This document shows, in pieces, positions 42,917 to 52,526 of a stretch of 64,000 nt of DNA. A program made the position numbers and the translations under genes. This DNA is from UBA6115 sp040776985 (lineage in GTDB: Bacteria; Bacillota; Clostridia; Christensenellales; Aristaeellaceae). Under the pieces are notes generated by a model, which saw only the letters and a program-made list of their open reading frames with translations, searched no databases and was not told where the DNA came from. Positions within the stretch are counted from its first letter, which is position 1, and each line of letters opens with the position of its first letter. The stretch lies in NCBI GenBank assembly GCA_040776985.1, contig JAXGZL010000002.1, positions 1 to 64,000 of the forward strand, in the 5' to 3' direction.

Positions 42917-45301
42917 TTAATGTAGTGGGGTTCCCGGCAGGCGGTTGGCCTGCCAGGCCTTGAAGCGGTTGATGGCAAAGCTGACCCCGCGGTGGAAAAA
43001 CCACAGCAGCACCGGCGACAGGGCGGCCAGCACGCCGGTCAGCCAGGCAGCGTCGCCGGTGATGGGCACAAAATAGAACACCTTGCCAAAGATCAGCCCG
43101 GTCAAAAGCATAGCAAGTCCTGTTCCCAGCAGCAAGAGGCCCCGCAGCAGGGTGAGCGGCCGGCTGGTGAAGGCCAGCACCAGCATCCCGGTGACCCCCA
43201 CCACGCAGACTGCCATGGTGGACCGGAGCGCGGGGGAGAGGCCCAGCAGCCTGGCAATATAGAACACCATCACGGACAGCGTCAGGTTGGTCAGCGCCCC
43301 TGGCAGCGCGTTGCGCAGGATGGTGGTTAAAAAGTCGTTTTTCACCCGGTCCCGGTTGGGCTCCAGCGCCAGGAAGACGGAGGGGATGCCCACGGTGAAC
43401 ATGCTGATCAGGGTCATCTGGATGGGGCGGAAGGGGTAGGAGATGGGCAGCAGCAGCGTTAGCATCGACAGGAGGGCGGAAAAGCAGGTTTTCACCAGGA
43501 AGAGGGAGGCGGTGCGGGTGATGTTGTTGATGACCCGGCGGCCTTCCAGAATCACCTGGGGGAGGGCAGAGAAGTTCTCCCCCAGCAGCGTTAGTTGGGA
43601 CACCTTCCTGGCGGCGTCGCTGCCGCCTGCCATGGCGATGGCGCAGTCGCAGACCTTCAGCGCCGGCACATCGTTGACCCCGTCCCCCATCATGGCGACC
43701 GTGTGCCCGGCGGCCTTCAGGGCCAGCACCAGGGTCTTCTTCTGCTCGGGGGATACCCGGCCAAACACGGTGTATTTCAAGGCGGCCTGGGCCAGGGCCT
43801 CGTCCCCTGAGAGGGTGGAGGCGTCCACCCACCGCTCCGCCTCCGGAAGTCCCGCCCGGCGCGCCACCTCCGCCACGGTGCGGGGGTTGTCGCCGGAGAT
43901 CACCTTGATGCGCACCCCTTCCCGGAGGAGGTAGGCGGCGGTGTCAGAGAAATCCTCCCGGATTTCGTCGTTTAAAAGGATCAGGGCCTGGGGCACGATA
44001 AGCTCCGGCAGCTGGTTGTCCTGCGGCATTGCCAGGGCATGGGCCAGCATCAGCACCCGGAAACCCTGCTCCGCCAGGCTGTTCACCTGCCGGGCCAGCT
44101 CCTGGGACATCCCCTCATGCAGCAGGTATTCCGGGGCGCCCACCAGGGTGGTGCCCAGGGCGGTGAAGCCAATGGCGCTCCACTTCCGGGCGGAGGAAAA
44201 GGGCACCCGCAGAGTTACCGGCTCGGCCGGCAGCAGGGGGCCTTCCGCCCAGTGCTGCCTTAGGGCCTGGAAGGTGGGGTTATCATCCTCCGAGGCCTGC
44301 AGCATCCGCCGCATGGCGCTGTCCACCTGCTCCCGGGTGAAGCCGGGCAGGGGGATCACCTCCCCCACCTGAAGGCAGCCCTTGGTGATGGTGCCGGTCT
44401 TGTCCACGCACAGGGTGTCCACCCTGGCCAGGTTTTCAATGCCGTACAGCTCCTGCACCAGGGTGTTCTGCTGACCCAGGCGCACCACGCCCACTGCCAG
44501 CGCCATGCTGGTTAAAAGCATCAGGCCCTCAGGGATCATGCCGATCATGGCGGCCACCGAGGAGGGCACCGCGTGGTTTAGGGCATCGTTTAAAATCCAG
44601 TACTGCTTGATAAACAGGGTGATGCCAATGGGCAGCAGGAAGTAGCTGACAAAGCGGATCAGTTTTTTCAGGTCTTCCATCAGCTGGCTGCGCACCACCT
44701 TCACCTTGCGGACGCTTTGCACCAGCTGCCCCGCGTAGCTTTCCCCGCCCACCTGGGTGAGGCGGGCATATAGCCGCCCTTCCGTGATGATGGAGCCGGA
44801 GTACAGGGGATGGTCTTCGGTTTTTGCCACCGGGTCGCTTTCCCCGGTGAGCAGGGACTCGTTGGCGGCCCCCTGCCCTGAGAGCACCAGGGCATCGGCG
44901 CAGACCTGGTCGCCCGCCGAAAAGCGCACCAGGTCCCCCTCCACCAGCTGATCGGGGGGCAGCTTTGTCCACTCGCCGTCCCGCATCACGGGCACGGGGG
45001 CGGTAACCAGCAGGGTCAGGCGGTCCACGGTCCTTTTGGCGCGCACCTCCTGCACGGTGCTGATGACAGTGTTGAAAATCACCACGCCCATAAACAGCAG
45101 GTTGCGGAAGGACTGGACCAGGATCAGCGCCGCCGCCAGCAGGAAATTCAGAATATTGAACCAGGTGAACAGGTTTTGAAGGACGATCTGCCCGACGCTG
45201 CGCCCTGCCCCCTTGGGGGGCGCGTTGCCCTTGCCTGCCTGATGCAGCTGCTGGGCTTCCTCTGTTGTCAGTCCGGTCAGGGTCCTGGGCTTGTTGTCCA
45301 T
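42917..45301 (-). CDS. cation-transporting P-type ATPase
   Basis: 794 residues. The phosphorylated Asp is D300 in DKTGT; LTGES at 151-155 is the actuator motif; MIPEGL at 255-260 is the ion-binding M4 motif; MMGDGVNDVPALK completes the P domain. About ten membrane segments. No N-terminal metal-binding domain and no CPC motif, so it is not a copper/zinc P1B pump despite the following cutC gene. The PEGL motif and size resemble the Ca2+-transporting CtpE group. Ion not proven. Confidence 0.85.
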   Translation of the reverse strand: MDNKPRTLTGLTTEEAQQLHQAGKGNAPPKGAGRSVGQIVLQNLFTWFNILNFLLAAALILVQSFRNLLFMGVVIFNTVISTVQEVRAKRTVDRLTLLVTAPVPVMRDGEWTKLPPDQLVEGDLVRFSAGDQVCADALVLSGQGAANESLLTGESDPVAKTEDHPLYSGSIITEGRLYARLTQVGGESYAGQLVQSVRKVKVVRSQLMEDLKKLIRFVSYFLLPIGITLFIKQYWILNDALNHAVPSSVAAMIGMIPEGLMLLTSMALAVGVVRLGQQNTLVQELYGIENLARVDTLCVDKTGTITKGCLQVGEVIPLPGFTREQVDSAMRRMLQASEDDNPTFQALRQHWAEGPLLPAEPVTLRVPFSSARKWSAIGFTALGTTLVGAPEYLLHEGMSQELARQVNSLAEQGFRVLMLAHALAMPQDNQLPELIVPQALILLNDEIREDFSDTAAYLLREGVRIKVISGDNPRTVAEVARRAGLPEAERWVDASTLSGDEALAQAALKYTVFGRVSPEQKKTLVLALKAAGHTVAMMGDGVNDVPALKVCDCAIAMAGGSDAARKVSQLTLLGENFSALPQVILEGRRVINNITRTASLFLVKTCFSALLSMLTLLLPISYPFRPIQMTLISMFTVGIPSVFLALEPNRDRVKNDFLTTILRNALPGALTNLTLSVMVFYIARLLGLSPALRSTMAVCVVGVTGMLVLAFTSRPLTLLRGLLLLGTGLAMLLTGLIFGKVFYFVPITGDAAWLTGVLAALSPVLLWFFHRGVSFAINRFKAWQANRLPGTPLH

Positions 45302-45407
45302 CGTTGTTCCTCTCGTCGTGCCTGGCTGTAAACCTTGCCTATTTTACCACAGTTTGTCGCCTTATCAGCCGTTCCACGCCTTGATTAGAAAGATTTAACA
45401 ATGGGTT

Positions 45408-45439
45408 CAAAAAACCGGGATCCCCGATGGAATCCCGGT
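45408..45439 (-). terminator. terminator of the FMN/FAD flavoprotein gene
   Basis: Minus strand: ACCGGGAT pairs with ATCCCGGT around a 10-base loop and is followed by TTTTTT. Confidence 0.85.
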
Positions 45440-45459
45440 CAGAGCCCTTGCTGTGCGCC

Positions 45460-47340
45460 TTATTTGGCGAAAACAGCAGCCTCCTGGCCGGCGATGCGGC
45501 CAAAGACGATGATGTCAGCCACGGCGTTACCGCCCAGGCGGTTGGCGCCATGGATGCCGCCGGTCACCTCACCCGCCGCGTACAGGCCGGGGATGGCGTC
45601 CCCGTTTTCTGCCAGCACCTGAGTCTTGGTGTTGATTTTCAGGCCGCCCATGGTGTGATGCACGCCGGGGGCGATCTTGATGGCATAGAAGGGGGCGGTG
45701 GCCAGGGGGTTGGCAAAGGAGGTGCGGCCAAAGGCCTCATCCTTCTTGGCCTCCACGGCCTTGTTCCAGGTTTCCATGGTGTCCTTGAGGGCCGCCGCGT
45801 CCACTTCCATGGCCTCGGCCAGCTTCTCATAGCTTTCGCCCGTCACGGTCAGGCCACGGTTGATGTAGCCGGCGATGACATTGGAGGCATCCGCCATGGC
45901 CTGGTCAATCACCAGCCAGGCAAAGCTGCCGGGCTGCGCGATTTCAGCCGCGGACACCACGTCACGGGTGCCCACCTCGTCGGTGAAGCGCTTGCCCTCC
46001 GCGTTGACCAGGATGGCGCCGTCGCCACGCAGGCCTTCGGTGATCAGGGCGCTGGTGGACTGCTCCACCGTGGGATGAATCTGGATCTGGTCCAGGTCCA
46101 CCGTGGCGGCGCCAACGGCCTGGCCCAGTTTGATGCCGTCGCCTGTGGCGCCGGGGGCGTTGGTGGTGACAAAGCCGGCCAGCTCAGGCTTGTAGCTGGC
46201 GCAGAGGTCCACATTGGCGCCAAAGCCGCCCGTGGCGATGACCACGGCCTTGGCCTTGATTTTGTAGTTGGTGTCCTTGGAGGCGGCCACAACGCCGGTG
46301 ACAGCGCCGTCTTCCACGATAAGCTCCGTGGCGGGGGTGTTCAGCAGCACCTCAATGCCCAGCTCCTTCACGTTGTCCGTCAGGATGGGCACCAGGTAGG
46401 AGCCCACGGAGACGGTCTTGCCCTCGGCGTTCACGGGGCGGTGGATGCGCTTCACGCTGGCGCCGCCAAAGCTGCCCACGTTCTCCAGGCTTGCGCCGAT
46501 GGACTTGAGCCACTCGATGCTGTCAGCGGACTGGGAGGCCAGCACCTTGACCAGGTCCGGGTTGTTCAGGTTGCGGCCGCCCACCAGGGTGTCCAGCATG
46601 AACAGCTCCACGCTGTCAAAATAGCCTTCCTTGACCTCCTGATAGCCCTCATACTGGTCGGCCACGGTGCCGATGAGGTCAGACAGGGCTTCATAGTTTT
46701 TCCGGGCGTTTTCCAGCGTTCTTTCCACGCCGCCGCCCTCAGCGAACTCAACCAGGTCCTGGTAGGGGGTGGCGGCAGCGTTCATGCCGCCGGTGGAACG
46801 GGTGGTGTTGCCGCCGGTGATGCCTTCCTTTTCCAGGATGATCACCTTGCGGCCGGCCTTGGCGGCCTCAATGGCGGCGGTCATGCCGGCGCCACCGGCC
46901 CCGATCACCACCACATCCGCCTCAAGCTCCGCGTCCTTCGCCTCGGCAGGCGCCTCCGCCTTCACGGGAACCAGGCTGGCCGGGTCCACGCCCGCCTTGG
47001 TGAGGGCATCGTTGACGGCCTCCAGAATGGCGCCGCTGCTGACCGTGGCGCTGCCCACGATGTCCACCTGGGTGGACTGGGCGGCCACGATGGCCTCGGG
47101 CAGGGACTCCACCGCCAGGCTGCCGATGCCCTGGGTTTCATCATTGCTGACAATCTTGACAGACTCAATCTTGTCTTCCGTCAGGGTCACTTCAACGGTG
47201 ATGGTGCCGCCAAAGCCCTTGCCTTCGCCGGTGTAGACGCCGGGGGTGAAGCCCTTGCTCTCAGCCAGGCCGGCCAGGGGCGCCGCAGCAAGGCCAATCA
47301 ACAGCATTGCTGCCATGAGGATAGACAGTATTTTTCTCAT
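45460..47340 (-). CDS. secreted FMN-binding/FAD fumarate-reductase-like flavoprotein
   Basis: 626 residues. Signal peptide 1-25 (MRKILSILMAAMLLIGLAAA). FMN_bind domain ~30-120 with GSATVSS, a variant of the S-G-A-T motif whose Thr takes covalent FMN. Then an FAD_binding_2 fumarate-reductase domain from ~130 (VVIGAGGAGMTAAIEAAKAG), with substrate-site motifs HHTMGG and GLYAAGEVTGG near the end. This is a soluble extracytoplasmic reductase of the urocanate/fumarate/methacrylate type used as terminal acceptor by anaerobes. No lipobox. ATG 47340 follows GGAGG; an upstream frame to 47415 is rejected because it lacks a ribosome site and would precede the signal peptide. Confidence 0.9.
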   Translation of the reverse strand: MRKILSILMAAMLLIGLAAAPLAGLAESKGFTPGVYTGEGKGFGGTITVEVTLTEDKIESVKIVSNDETQGIGSLAVESLPEAIVAAQSTQVDIVGSATVSSGAILEAVNDALTKAGVDPASLVPVKAEAPAEAKDAELEADVVVIGAGGAGMTAAIEAAKAGRKVIILEKEGITGGNTTRSTGGMNAAATPYQDLVEFAEGGGVERTLENARKNYEALSDLIGTVADQYEGYQEVKEGYFDSVELFMLDTLVGGRNLNNPDLVKVLASQSADSIEWLKSIGASLENVGSFGGASVKRIHRPVNAEGKTVSVGSYLVPILTDNVKELGIEVLLNTPATELIVEDGAVTGVVAASKDTNYKIKAKAVVIATGGFGANVDLCASYKPELAGFVTTNAPGATGDGIKLGQAVGAATVDLDQIQIHPTVEQSTSALITEGLRGDGAILVNAEGKRFTDEVGTRDVVSAAEIAQPGSFAWLVIDQAMADASNVIAGYINRGLTVTGESYEKLAEAMEVDAAALKDTMETWNKAVEAKKDEAFGRTSFANPLATAPFYAIKIAPGVHHTMGGLKINTKTQVLAENGDAIPGLYAAGEVTGGIHGANRLGGNAVADIIVFGRIAGQEAAVFAK

Positions 47341-47429
47341 AATTACCTCCGTTTGATTCTTGTGCAATAAAAAGCCGCACTGTCTAAATGATACCAAAAA
47401 ATGAGAAATTGTCAATTGAAAACCGCATC

Positions 47430-47454
47430 AAAAAGACGCCGTCGACACGGCGTC
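47430..47454 (-). terminator. terminator of the GH65 gene
   Basis: Minus strand: GACGCCG/CGGCGTC stem with a 6-base loop followed by TTTTT. Confidence 0.87.
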
Positions 47455-47482
47455 CGGGCATGATATTGGAGGAATGAGGCCT

Positions 47483-49723
47483 TCAGGCCAGGCTGGCGTT
47501 CTCGGCGATCAGGCGCTGCTGGCCATGGACAGAAACGGCCAGGGCGGGGCCTTCCAGCAGGGTAAAATGGATGCCTGTGGTGTCCACCATGGCCTCCATC
47601 AGGCTGCCCTGCCAGCGCAGGCGGAAGCGGTAGCTTTGCCAGCCCGCCGGCAATTGGGGGCGGAAGTGCAGGCCGTCCTCCTTGATGCGCAGGCCGGCGA
47701 AGCCAAACACCAGGCCCATCCAGGCGCCCCCCATGTTGGCGGCGTGGATGCCGTCCGCGGTGTTTTTGTGGGTGTCGTACAGGTCCAGGGTGGCCACGCT
47801 TTCATAGTAGCGGAGGGCCTTGTCCATCTCCCCGATGCGGGCGGCCATCATGGAGTAGACGCAGGGGGAGAGGGAGGAATCATGGGTGGTGATGGCCTCG
47901 TAATAGTGATAGCTGTTCCGGATGCGCTCCTCCGTCTCCCCTTCCTCATACAGGAAGTGGGCCAGCACCGTGTCCGCCTGCTTTAAAACCTGGTGGCGGT
48001 AGAGGAAGAGGGGGTGGTAGTGCATCAGGAGGGGATAATTTTCCCGGGGGATGCTGCCCAGGTCCAGCCGTTTTTTGCTGAGGAAGCTGTCGTCCTGGGC
48101 ACAGATGCCAAGGGCCTCATCCACCGGCAGGTACATCTGGTCTGCGGCGGCCTTAAAGCTGGCCAACTCCCCGTCGCTGACGCTGTGGTCAAAAAGGCCA
48201 GATTCCATAAGCGCCGCTGTCAGGCGGCAGAGGCTCCGGAGGTGGTGCTGGGCGGCGCGGTTGGTGTAGTAGTTGTTGTTGACAATGCAGGTGTACTCAT
48301 CCGGCCCCGTCACGCTGTCAATGTGGAAGCGGCCTTCCTTGAAGTGCCCCGCGTCCAGCCACAGCCGTGCGGTTTCCAGCAAGACGGGGAAGGCCGTTTC
48401 CGCCATAAAGCGAATGTCCCCTGTGGCCTGCCAGTAGCTGAGGAAGGCGTGGGCGATGTCCCCGTTGATATGGTACTGGGCGGAGCCGGATGGGTAGTAG
48501 CTGGAGCATTCAGGCCCGGTGATGGTGCGCCAGGCATAGAGGGCGCCCGTTTCATGCCCCATCTCCCGGGCGTGGCTGATGGCGCCCGGCAGCATCCGGG
48601 CCCGGCTTTGCAGCAGGGCTTTGGCCGTCTCTGGCGCGGTCAGCAGAAAGAAGGGGAACATGTAGATCTCCGTGTCCCAGAAATAGTGGCCCTCATAGCC
48701 CTCTCCGGACAGGCCCTTGGAGGCGATGTTGCCCACCCCGTCCCGGGCGGCGGAGGCAAAGAGGCTGAACATGGCATAGGACAGGCTGCGGTCCAGCTGC
48801 TCGTTTCCCTGGATGCTGGCGGCGGCGCCCATCGCAAAGCCCTGCAAGGCCGCTTGCTGCCTGGCGGCCCAGGTTTCAAAGGGCTCGGCCATGGCCTCCT
48901 TCAGCAGGGCCAGGGCAGCCTGCTCCGGCTCCTGATGGCGCCTGCTGTCCGCTAAGATGCAGTATTTGCTGAAGGCAAGGGGCTGCCCCTGATTGATCTG
49001 CCCCTCATACAGCCAGCTGACCAGGTCCCTCTGGCGGCCGAGGCTTTTTGCAAAGCCCTGGGGCGCCTGATGTCCCACGGCGCTGGCCAGGGACAGGCCG
49101 GAGCCCAGGGTGCGCAGCTGCATCAGGGAAAGGCCGTCCATTGTCAGAACCTCCGCCACCTCCAGGGTCTTGCGCCCGATGGCGGCCTTGCGGGGGTCTT
49201 TCGGGTCGCTGTCCTGGCGCACATCCCCCTCCTGGAAGGAACGGATCTGGACGGGGCCGGACCAGTTCAGGGCCTCCAGCTGAAGGTCAATCAGAAACAG
49301 CTGGGGCAGGGCGAAGGAGGCCAGGCGGCGGAAGATGAGCCGGGTGGACTGCCCCCTGGGGGAGGTCCAGGTGATGTCCCGGGTGTAGATGCCGCTTGCC
49401 GTGTCCAGGGCCTGGGAAAACTGATCCACCCGGCCTGAGAACAGGCTGAAGCGTTCCCCATTAAGGAGCACCTCCAGCCCCTGCACGTCCGGCAGGTTCA
49501 CCATGCTCTGCTGGGTGCTGGCAAAGCCGTGCAGCCGCTCCTCATAATGGATGGGGGACTCATCATAAAAGCCGTTGATGTAGGCGCCCCGGATGCTGCG
49601 GACGCTGTCGGGCACCCCTTCCTCAAAGCTGCCCCGCACCCCCAGATAGCCATTGGCCACATGAAAGAGGGTCTCCCGCCTGGCATATTCCTCTTTGGTA
49701 AAATCAGTGAATTGTATCTGCAT
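47483..49723 (-). CDS. GH65 disaccharide phosphorylase
   Basis: 746 residues. Complete glycoside hydrolase family 65: N-terminal beta-sandwich (FHVANGYLGVRG near 20, NGFYDE near 50), an (alpha/alpha)6 barrel with GHYFWDTEIYMFPF near 340 and the general-acid VTGPDEYTCIVNNNYYTN near 470, and a C-terminal sandwich. It phosphorolyses an alpha-glucoside (maltose, kojibiose, trehalose or nigerose type) to beta-glucose-1-phosphate; which one cannot be decided. There is no signal peptide, so it is cytoplasmic. No beta-phosphoglucomutase gene is adjacent. Confidence 0.9.
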   Translation of the reverse strand: MQIQFTDFTKEEYARRETLFHVANGYLGVRGSFEEGVPDSVRSIRGAYINGFYDESPIHYEERLHGFASTQQSMVNLPDVQGLEVLLNGERFSLFSGRVDQFSQALDTASGIYTRDITWTSPRGQSTRLIFRRLASFALPQLFLIDLQLEALNWSGPVQIRSFQEGDVRQDSDPKDPRKAAIGRKTLEVAEVLTMDGLSLMQLRTLGSGLSLASAVGHQAPQGFAKSLGRQRDLVSWLYEGQINQGQPLAFSKYCILADSRRHQEPEQAALALLKEAMAEPFETWAARQQAALQGFAMGAAASIQGNEQLDRSLSYAMFSLFASAARDGVGNIASKGLSGEGYEGHYFWDTEIYMFPFFLLTAPETAKALLQSRARMLPGAISHAREMGHETGALYAWRTITGPECSSYYPSGSAQYHINGDIAHAFLSYWQATGDIRFMAETAFPVLLETARLWLDAGHFKEGRFHIDSVTGPDEYTCIVNNNYYTNRAAQHHLRSLCRLTAALMESGLFDHSVSDGELASFKAAADQMYLPVDEALGICAQDDSFLSKKRLDLGSIPRENYPLLMHYHPLFLYRHQVLKQADTVLAHFLYEEGETEERIRNSYHYYEAITTHDSSLSPCVYSMMAARIGEMDKALRYYESVATLDLYDTHKNTADGIHAANMGGAWMGLVFGFAGLRIKEDGLHFRPQLPAGWQSYRFRLRWQGSLMEAMVDTTGIHFTLLEGPALAVSVHGQQRLIAENASLA

Positions 49724-49757
49724 GGCGCTGTCCTTTGTTGTTTTTTTCTATAATAAG

Positions 49758-49788
49758 GCCCGCCGGCCTGGATTTCAAGCCGGCGGGC
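49758..49788 (-). terminator. GC-rich hairpin between the SH3/repeat gene and the GH65 gene
   Basis: A perfect 10-bp stem GCCCGCCGGC/GCCGGCGGGC lies after the stop of the upstream minus-strand gene; the T-rich stretch follows after a few bases. Confidence 0.6.
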
Positions 49789-49804
49789 GGGGAAGATGGC
49801 ATGA

Positions 49805-51751
49805 TCACTGAAGCTGGATGTTCTTCTGGTTCACAAAGCCGCGGTAGGGCTGGCCGTTGAACTCGGTCTCGATGTAGGCGTAGTAGCCGTCCCGCTGGGT
49901 GGCCAGCACCTGGAAGGTGCCGCCCGGCTGGATCTCAAAGACGGTGGTGGGCTTCATGATGGGGTCGTCATAGACCCGCACCAGGTTGATGGCCTTGGCA
50001 GGCCGGTGGGCGAAGGCCAATTCAGGAACGCTGGCGCCTGCGGGCAGGGCGGATTTGGACACCCAGCCAATGCGGTAGCGCCCGTCAGACAGGCCATAGC
50101 CCATCAGGATCCAGTCGCCCTCGCTGCCATAGACTCGGCTGCGGCCGCCTGACACCACGGCGCCACTTGCCTGATAGTAGTGGGCGCCGGGGCCGGAGTA
50201 GACCGGCTGGCTGCCCTCCAGGCGCAGGGGCTGATAATGGTCAATGGCGGGGATGGTGACGATGGTGGCCCGGTCACGGTAGGTGAACACCACCTGGGCC
50301 GGGGTGGCCACGCCGCTGCTGCTGACCCGGACGGTGACGGTGGCCGGGGAGGTGAGGACGTGGTTGGCCGGAGCCTGGCTGTTGTCCGCCCGCACGCTGT
50401 TGGGGGCGGCAGAGGACACGGAAACGGTGGTCTGGTAGAACTGGTTGCCCAGGTGGTCCTTGTAGATGACGGGGATGTTCACCGTCACCGGGGGCGCCGG
50501 CGGCGCATAGGTGAAGGTGACCCGGCTCTGGGAGACGCTGCCGTCCGGGTTGACGGTGACGACAACAGAACGCTGGCCCTGCAGCACATAGCCCGGGGGC
50601 ACCATGTTGTCATTGGCGGTGATGGTGTTTGAGCCCTGGCTGAGGGTTCTGGGCTCCGTGTGGAAGGGGTTGCCGCCGGTGTCCTGATAGACCACCTCAA
50701 TGCTGGCTGTCACCGGGCGGCGGTAGGTGAAGGTGACGCTGGAGGGCGTGGCGACGCCGCTGGCGTTGACATAAACAGATACGCTTCTGGCAGAGGTGAG
50801 GATATAGCCTGAAGGTACCCGGCTGTCATTGGCGGTGATGGTGGTGTAGCCCTCGCCCAGGGTCTGGTTGGTGGAGTAGAGGATGCTGCCGCCGTCCCGG
50901 TAAATGACGGGGATGGTGGCATAAACCGCGGGCCTGGGCGTAGGCGTGGGGGTGTAGCTCTGCTGGATCACCACAAAGGAGACCGAGCTGGGGTTGGCCA
51001 CCCCGGCATAGGACACAAAAACCACCGCGTCCGTAACGCCGGAGAGCACATAGCCATAGGGCACCCTGCTGCTGTCTGCCTGCACCAGATGGGTGCCGGG
51101 GAGCAGCTGCCGGTATTCGGAGGCCAGCTGCTGGCCATAGACGTTCTTATACAGCACGGGCACCGTGGCATAGGACTGGACCGGGGCCGGCGTGGGGGTG
51201 ACAGGGGGGGCATAGGAGTGCTCATACAGGAAGACCACCCCGTTGGGAAAGGCGCGCCCGGTGGCGTCCACCGTTACATAGACGTTTCGGGTGCTGACCA
51301 GTCGGTAGCCCGGCACCAGGGCGTCATTGGCGGTGATGGTGTTTTGCCCGATGCGCACCGCCTGGCTGGTGGTGAGCAGGTTTTGCCCCGTGCTGGTGCG
51401 GTAGTAGACCGGGATGGTGTACTGGGTGCCCAGGGGGATGGGGGTGGGATAGGCGGTGTACCGTCCCAGGTTTTTGTGCAGGTAGGCGGTGGAGTTGTCA
51501 GGCATCAGCAGTTCGTAAAAATCGCCCGACATCCCGGTGGTGCGGAACACCTGGCCGGGGTTGGCGTTGCCCACCACGGGGTAGTTGGTGCCAGGGCCTG
51601 AGCGCAGGTTGCTGGCGTAGCGGCTGGTGACGGTGACCTCCCCGATGATGAGGGTGCCGTCAGCCAGGGCGCTGAATCCAACCAGGCCCAGCGCCAGCGC
51701 CAAAACCAGCGCCAGGGTCAGGCTGCGCTTCATGAGTGTTTTCATCTTCAT
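49805..51751 (-). CDS. secreted SH3 and MucBP-like repeat protein
   Basis: 648 residues. Signal peptide 1-31. An SH3_3-type domain at ~33-95 (SNLRSGPGTNYPVVG). Then five repeats of ~70-85 residues, each running (I/V)PVxYxx...xITANDxxVPxGYxLxSxxxVxVxVxxxGxAxPxxVxFTY, like MucBP/MBG-type adhesin repeats, with Pro/Thr linkers. A second SH3-like region follows to the end (VYSGPGAHYYQASG). No LPxTG or S-layer anchor is seen, so wall binding would rest on the SH3 domains. Probably a surface adhesin or wall-organising protein. Confidence 0.8.
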   Translation of the reverse strand: MKMKTLMKRSLTLALVLALALGLVGFSALADGTLIIGEVTVTSRYASNLRSGPGTNYPVVGNANPGQVFRTTGMSGDFYELLMPDNSTAYLHKNLGRYTAYPTPIPLGTQYTIPVYYRTSTGQNLLTTSQAVRIGQNTITANDALVPGYRLVSTRNVYVTVDATGRAFPNGVVFLYEHSYAPPVTPTPAPVQSYATVPVLYKNVYGQQLASEYRQLLPGTHLVQADSSRVPYGYVLSGVTDAVVFVSYAGVANPSSVSFVVIQQSYTPTPTPRPAVYATIPVIYRDGGSILYSTNQTLGEGYTTITANDSRVPSGYILTSARSVSVYVNASGVATPSSVTFTYRRPVTASIEVVYQDTGGNPFHTEPRTLSQGSNTITANDNMVPPGYVLQGQRSVVVTVNPDGSVSQSRVTFTYAPPAPPVTVNIPVIYKDHLGNQFYQTTVSVSSAAPNSVRADNSQAPANHVLTSPATVTVRVSSSGVATPAQVVFTYRDRATIVTIPAIDHYQPLRLEGSQPVYSGPGAHYYQASGAVVSGGRSRVYGSEGDWILMGYGLSDGRYRIGWVSKSALPAGASVPELAFAHRPAKAINLVRVYDDPIMKPTTVFEIQPGGTFQVLATQRDGYYAYIETEFNGQPYRGFVNQKNIQLQ

Positions 51752-51853
51752 TCACCTCAATGATCATGATCAAAAAGTGGTGGTGTCAAAGTGATTATAA
51801 CCGTTTGCGCATGCGTTCAGTCAGCGTGCTATAATCAGGGAAAGGAGGGCGGA

Positions 51854-52489
51854 ATGGTGCGACAGTTTGACCGGGAGATGCAGGCAGTGCTGAGCCAGTT
51901 GGAGAGGGGGGGAGAGCGGCCGGGGCTGCTCCTTCATGTGTGCTGCGCGCCCTGCTCCAGCGCGGTGCTGGAGCGGCTGCATCAGGCCTTTTCCGTGCGG
52001 GTGTTCTTTGACAACCCCAACATGGACAGCCGGGAGGAGTTTGACCGGAGGCTGGAGGAGACCCGCCGCCTGGTGGCGGAAACCGGCTGGGCCAGGGAGG
52101 TGATCCACGCCCCCTACACCCCGGAGGTCTATCAGGAGACGGTCAAGGGCCTGGAACAGGAACCGGAGGGGGGTCTGCGCTGCCAGGCCTGCTTTGCCCT
52201 GAGGCTGGGTCGGGCGGCCAGGGAGGCCAGAAAACGGGGCTGCCCCTACTTCACCACCACCCTGACCTTAAGCCCCCACAAGGACGCGGCCCTGCTCAAC
52301 GCGCTGGGGGAGGAGGCGGCTGCCCAGGCGGGGGTCACCTTCCTGGCCAGCGACTTCAAGAAGCGGAGCGGCTATCCCCGGTCCATTGAGCTAAGCCGCC
52401 TGCACAGCCTCTACCGGCAGGACTACTGCGGCTGTGTCTTTTCAAAGATAGAACGGGACAAAAGGCGGAATTCATCCCCTGAAAAATGA
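51854..52489 (+). CDS. queH: epoxyqueuosine reductase QueH
   Basis: 211 residues. QueH (DUF208) reduces epoxyqueuosine in tRNA to queuosine. Family Cys residues are present: HVCCAPCSS near 28-36, RCQACF near 109-114 and YCGCVFS near 195. ATG 51854 lies after AAAGGAGGG; in-frame codons upstream to 51791 are rejected. No other queuosine gene is nearby. Confidence 0.92.
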   Translation: MVRQFDREMQAVLSQLERGGERPGLLLHVCCAPCSSAVLERLHQAFSVRVFFDNPNMDSREEFDRRLEETRRLVAETGWAREVIHAPYTPEVYQETVKGLEQEPEGGLRCQACFALRLGRAAREARKRGCPYFTTTLTLSPHKDAALLNALGEEAAAQAGVTFLASDFKKRSGYPRSIELSRLHSLYRQDYCGCVFSKIERDKRRNSSPEK

Positions 52490-52509
52490 AAAAGGGCGCT
52501 GATGCGCCC
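52488..52509 (-). terminator. terminator of the DUF2804 gene
   Basis: Minus strand: GGGCGC/GCGCCC stem with a 4-base loop, then TTTTTCATTTTTC. It also lies after the convergent queH stop. Confidence 0.8.
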
Positions 52510-52526
52510 ATCACGATTCCTTGAAA

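Noticed and set aside
42146..45301. The P-type ATPase as a copper exporter because cutC follows it
   Set aside because: There is no CPC/CPX motif and no N-terminal metal-binding domain; the PEGL motif fits Ca2+-type CtpE-like pumps better.
45427..47370. 647-codon frame antisense to the FMN/FAD flavoprotein gene
   Set aside because: Low-complexity Gly/His/Ala/Val translation, no ribosome site, complete overlap with a clearly recognised gene.
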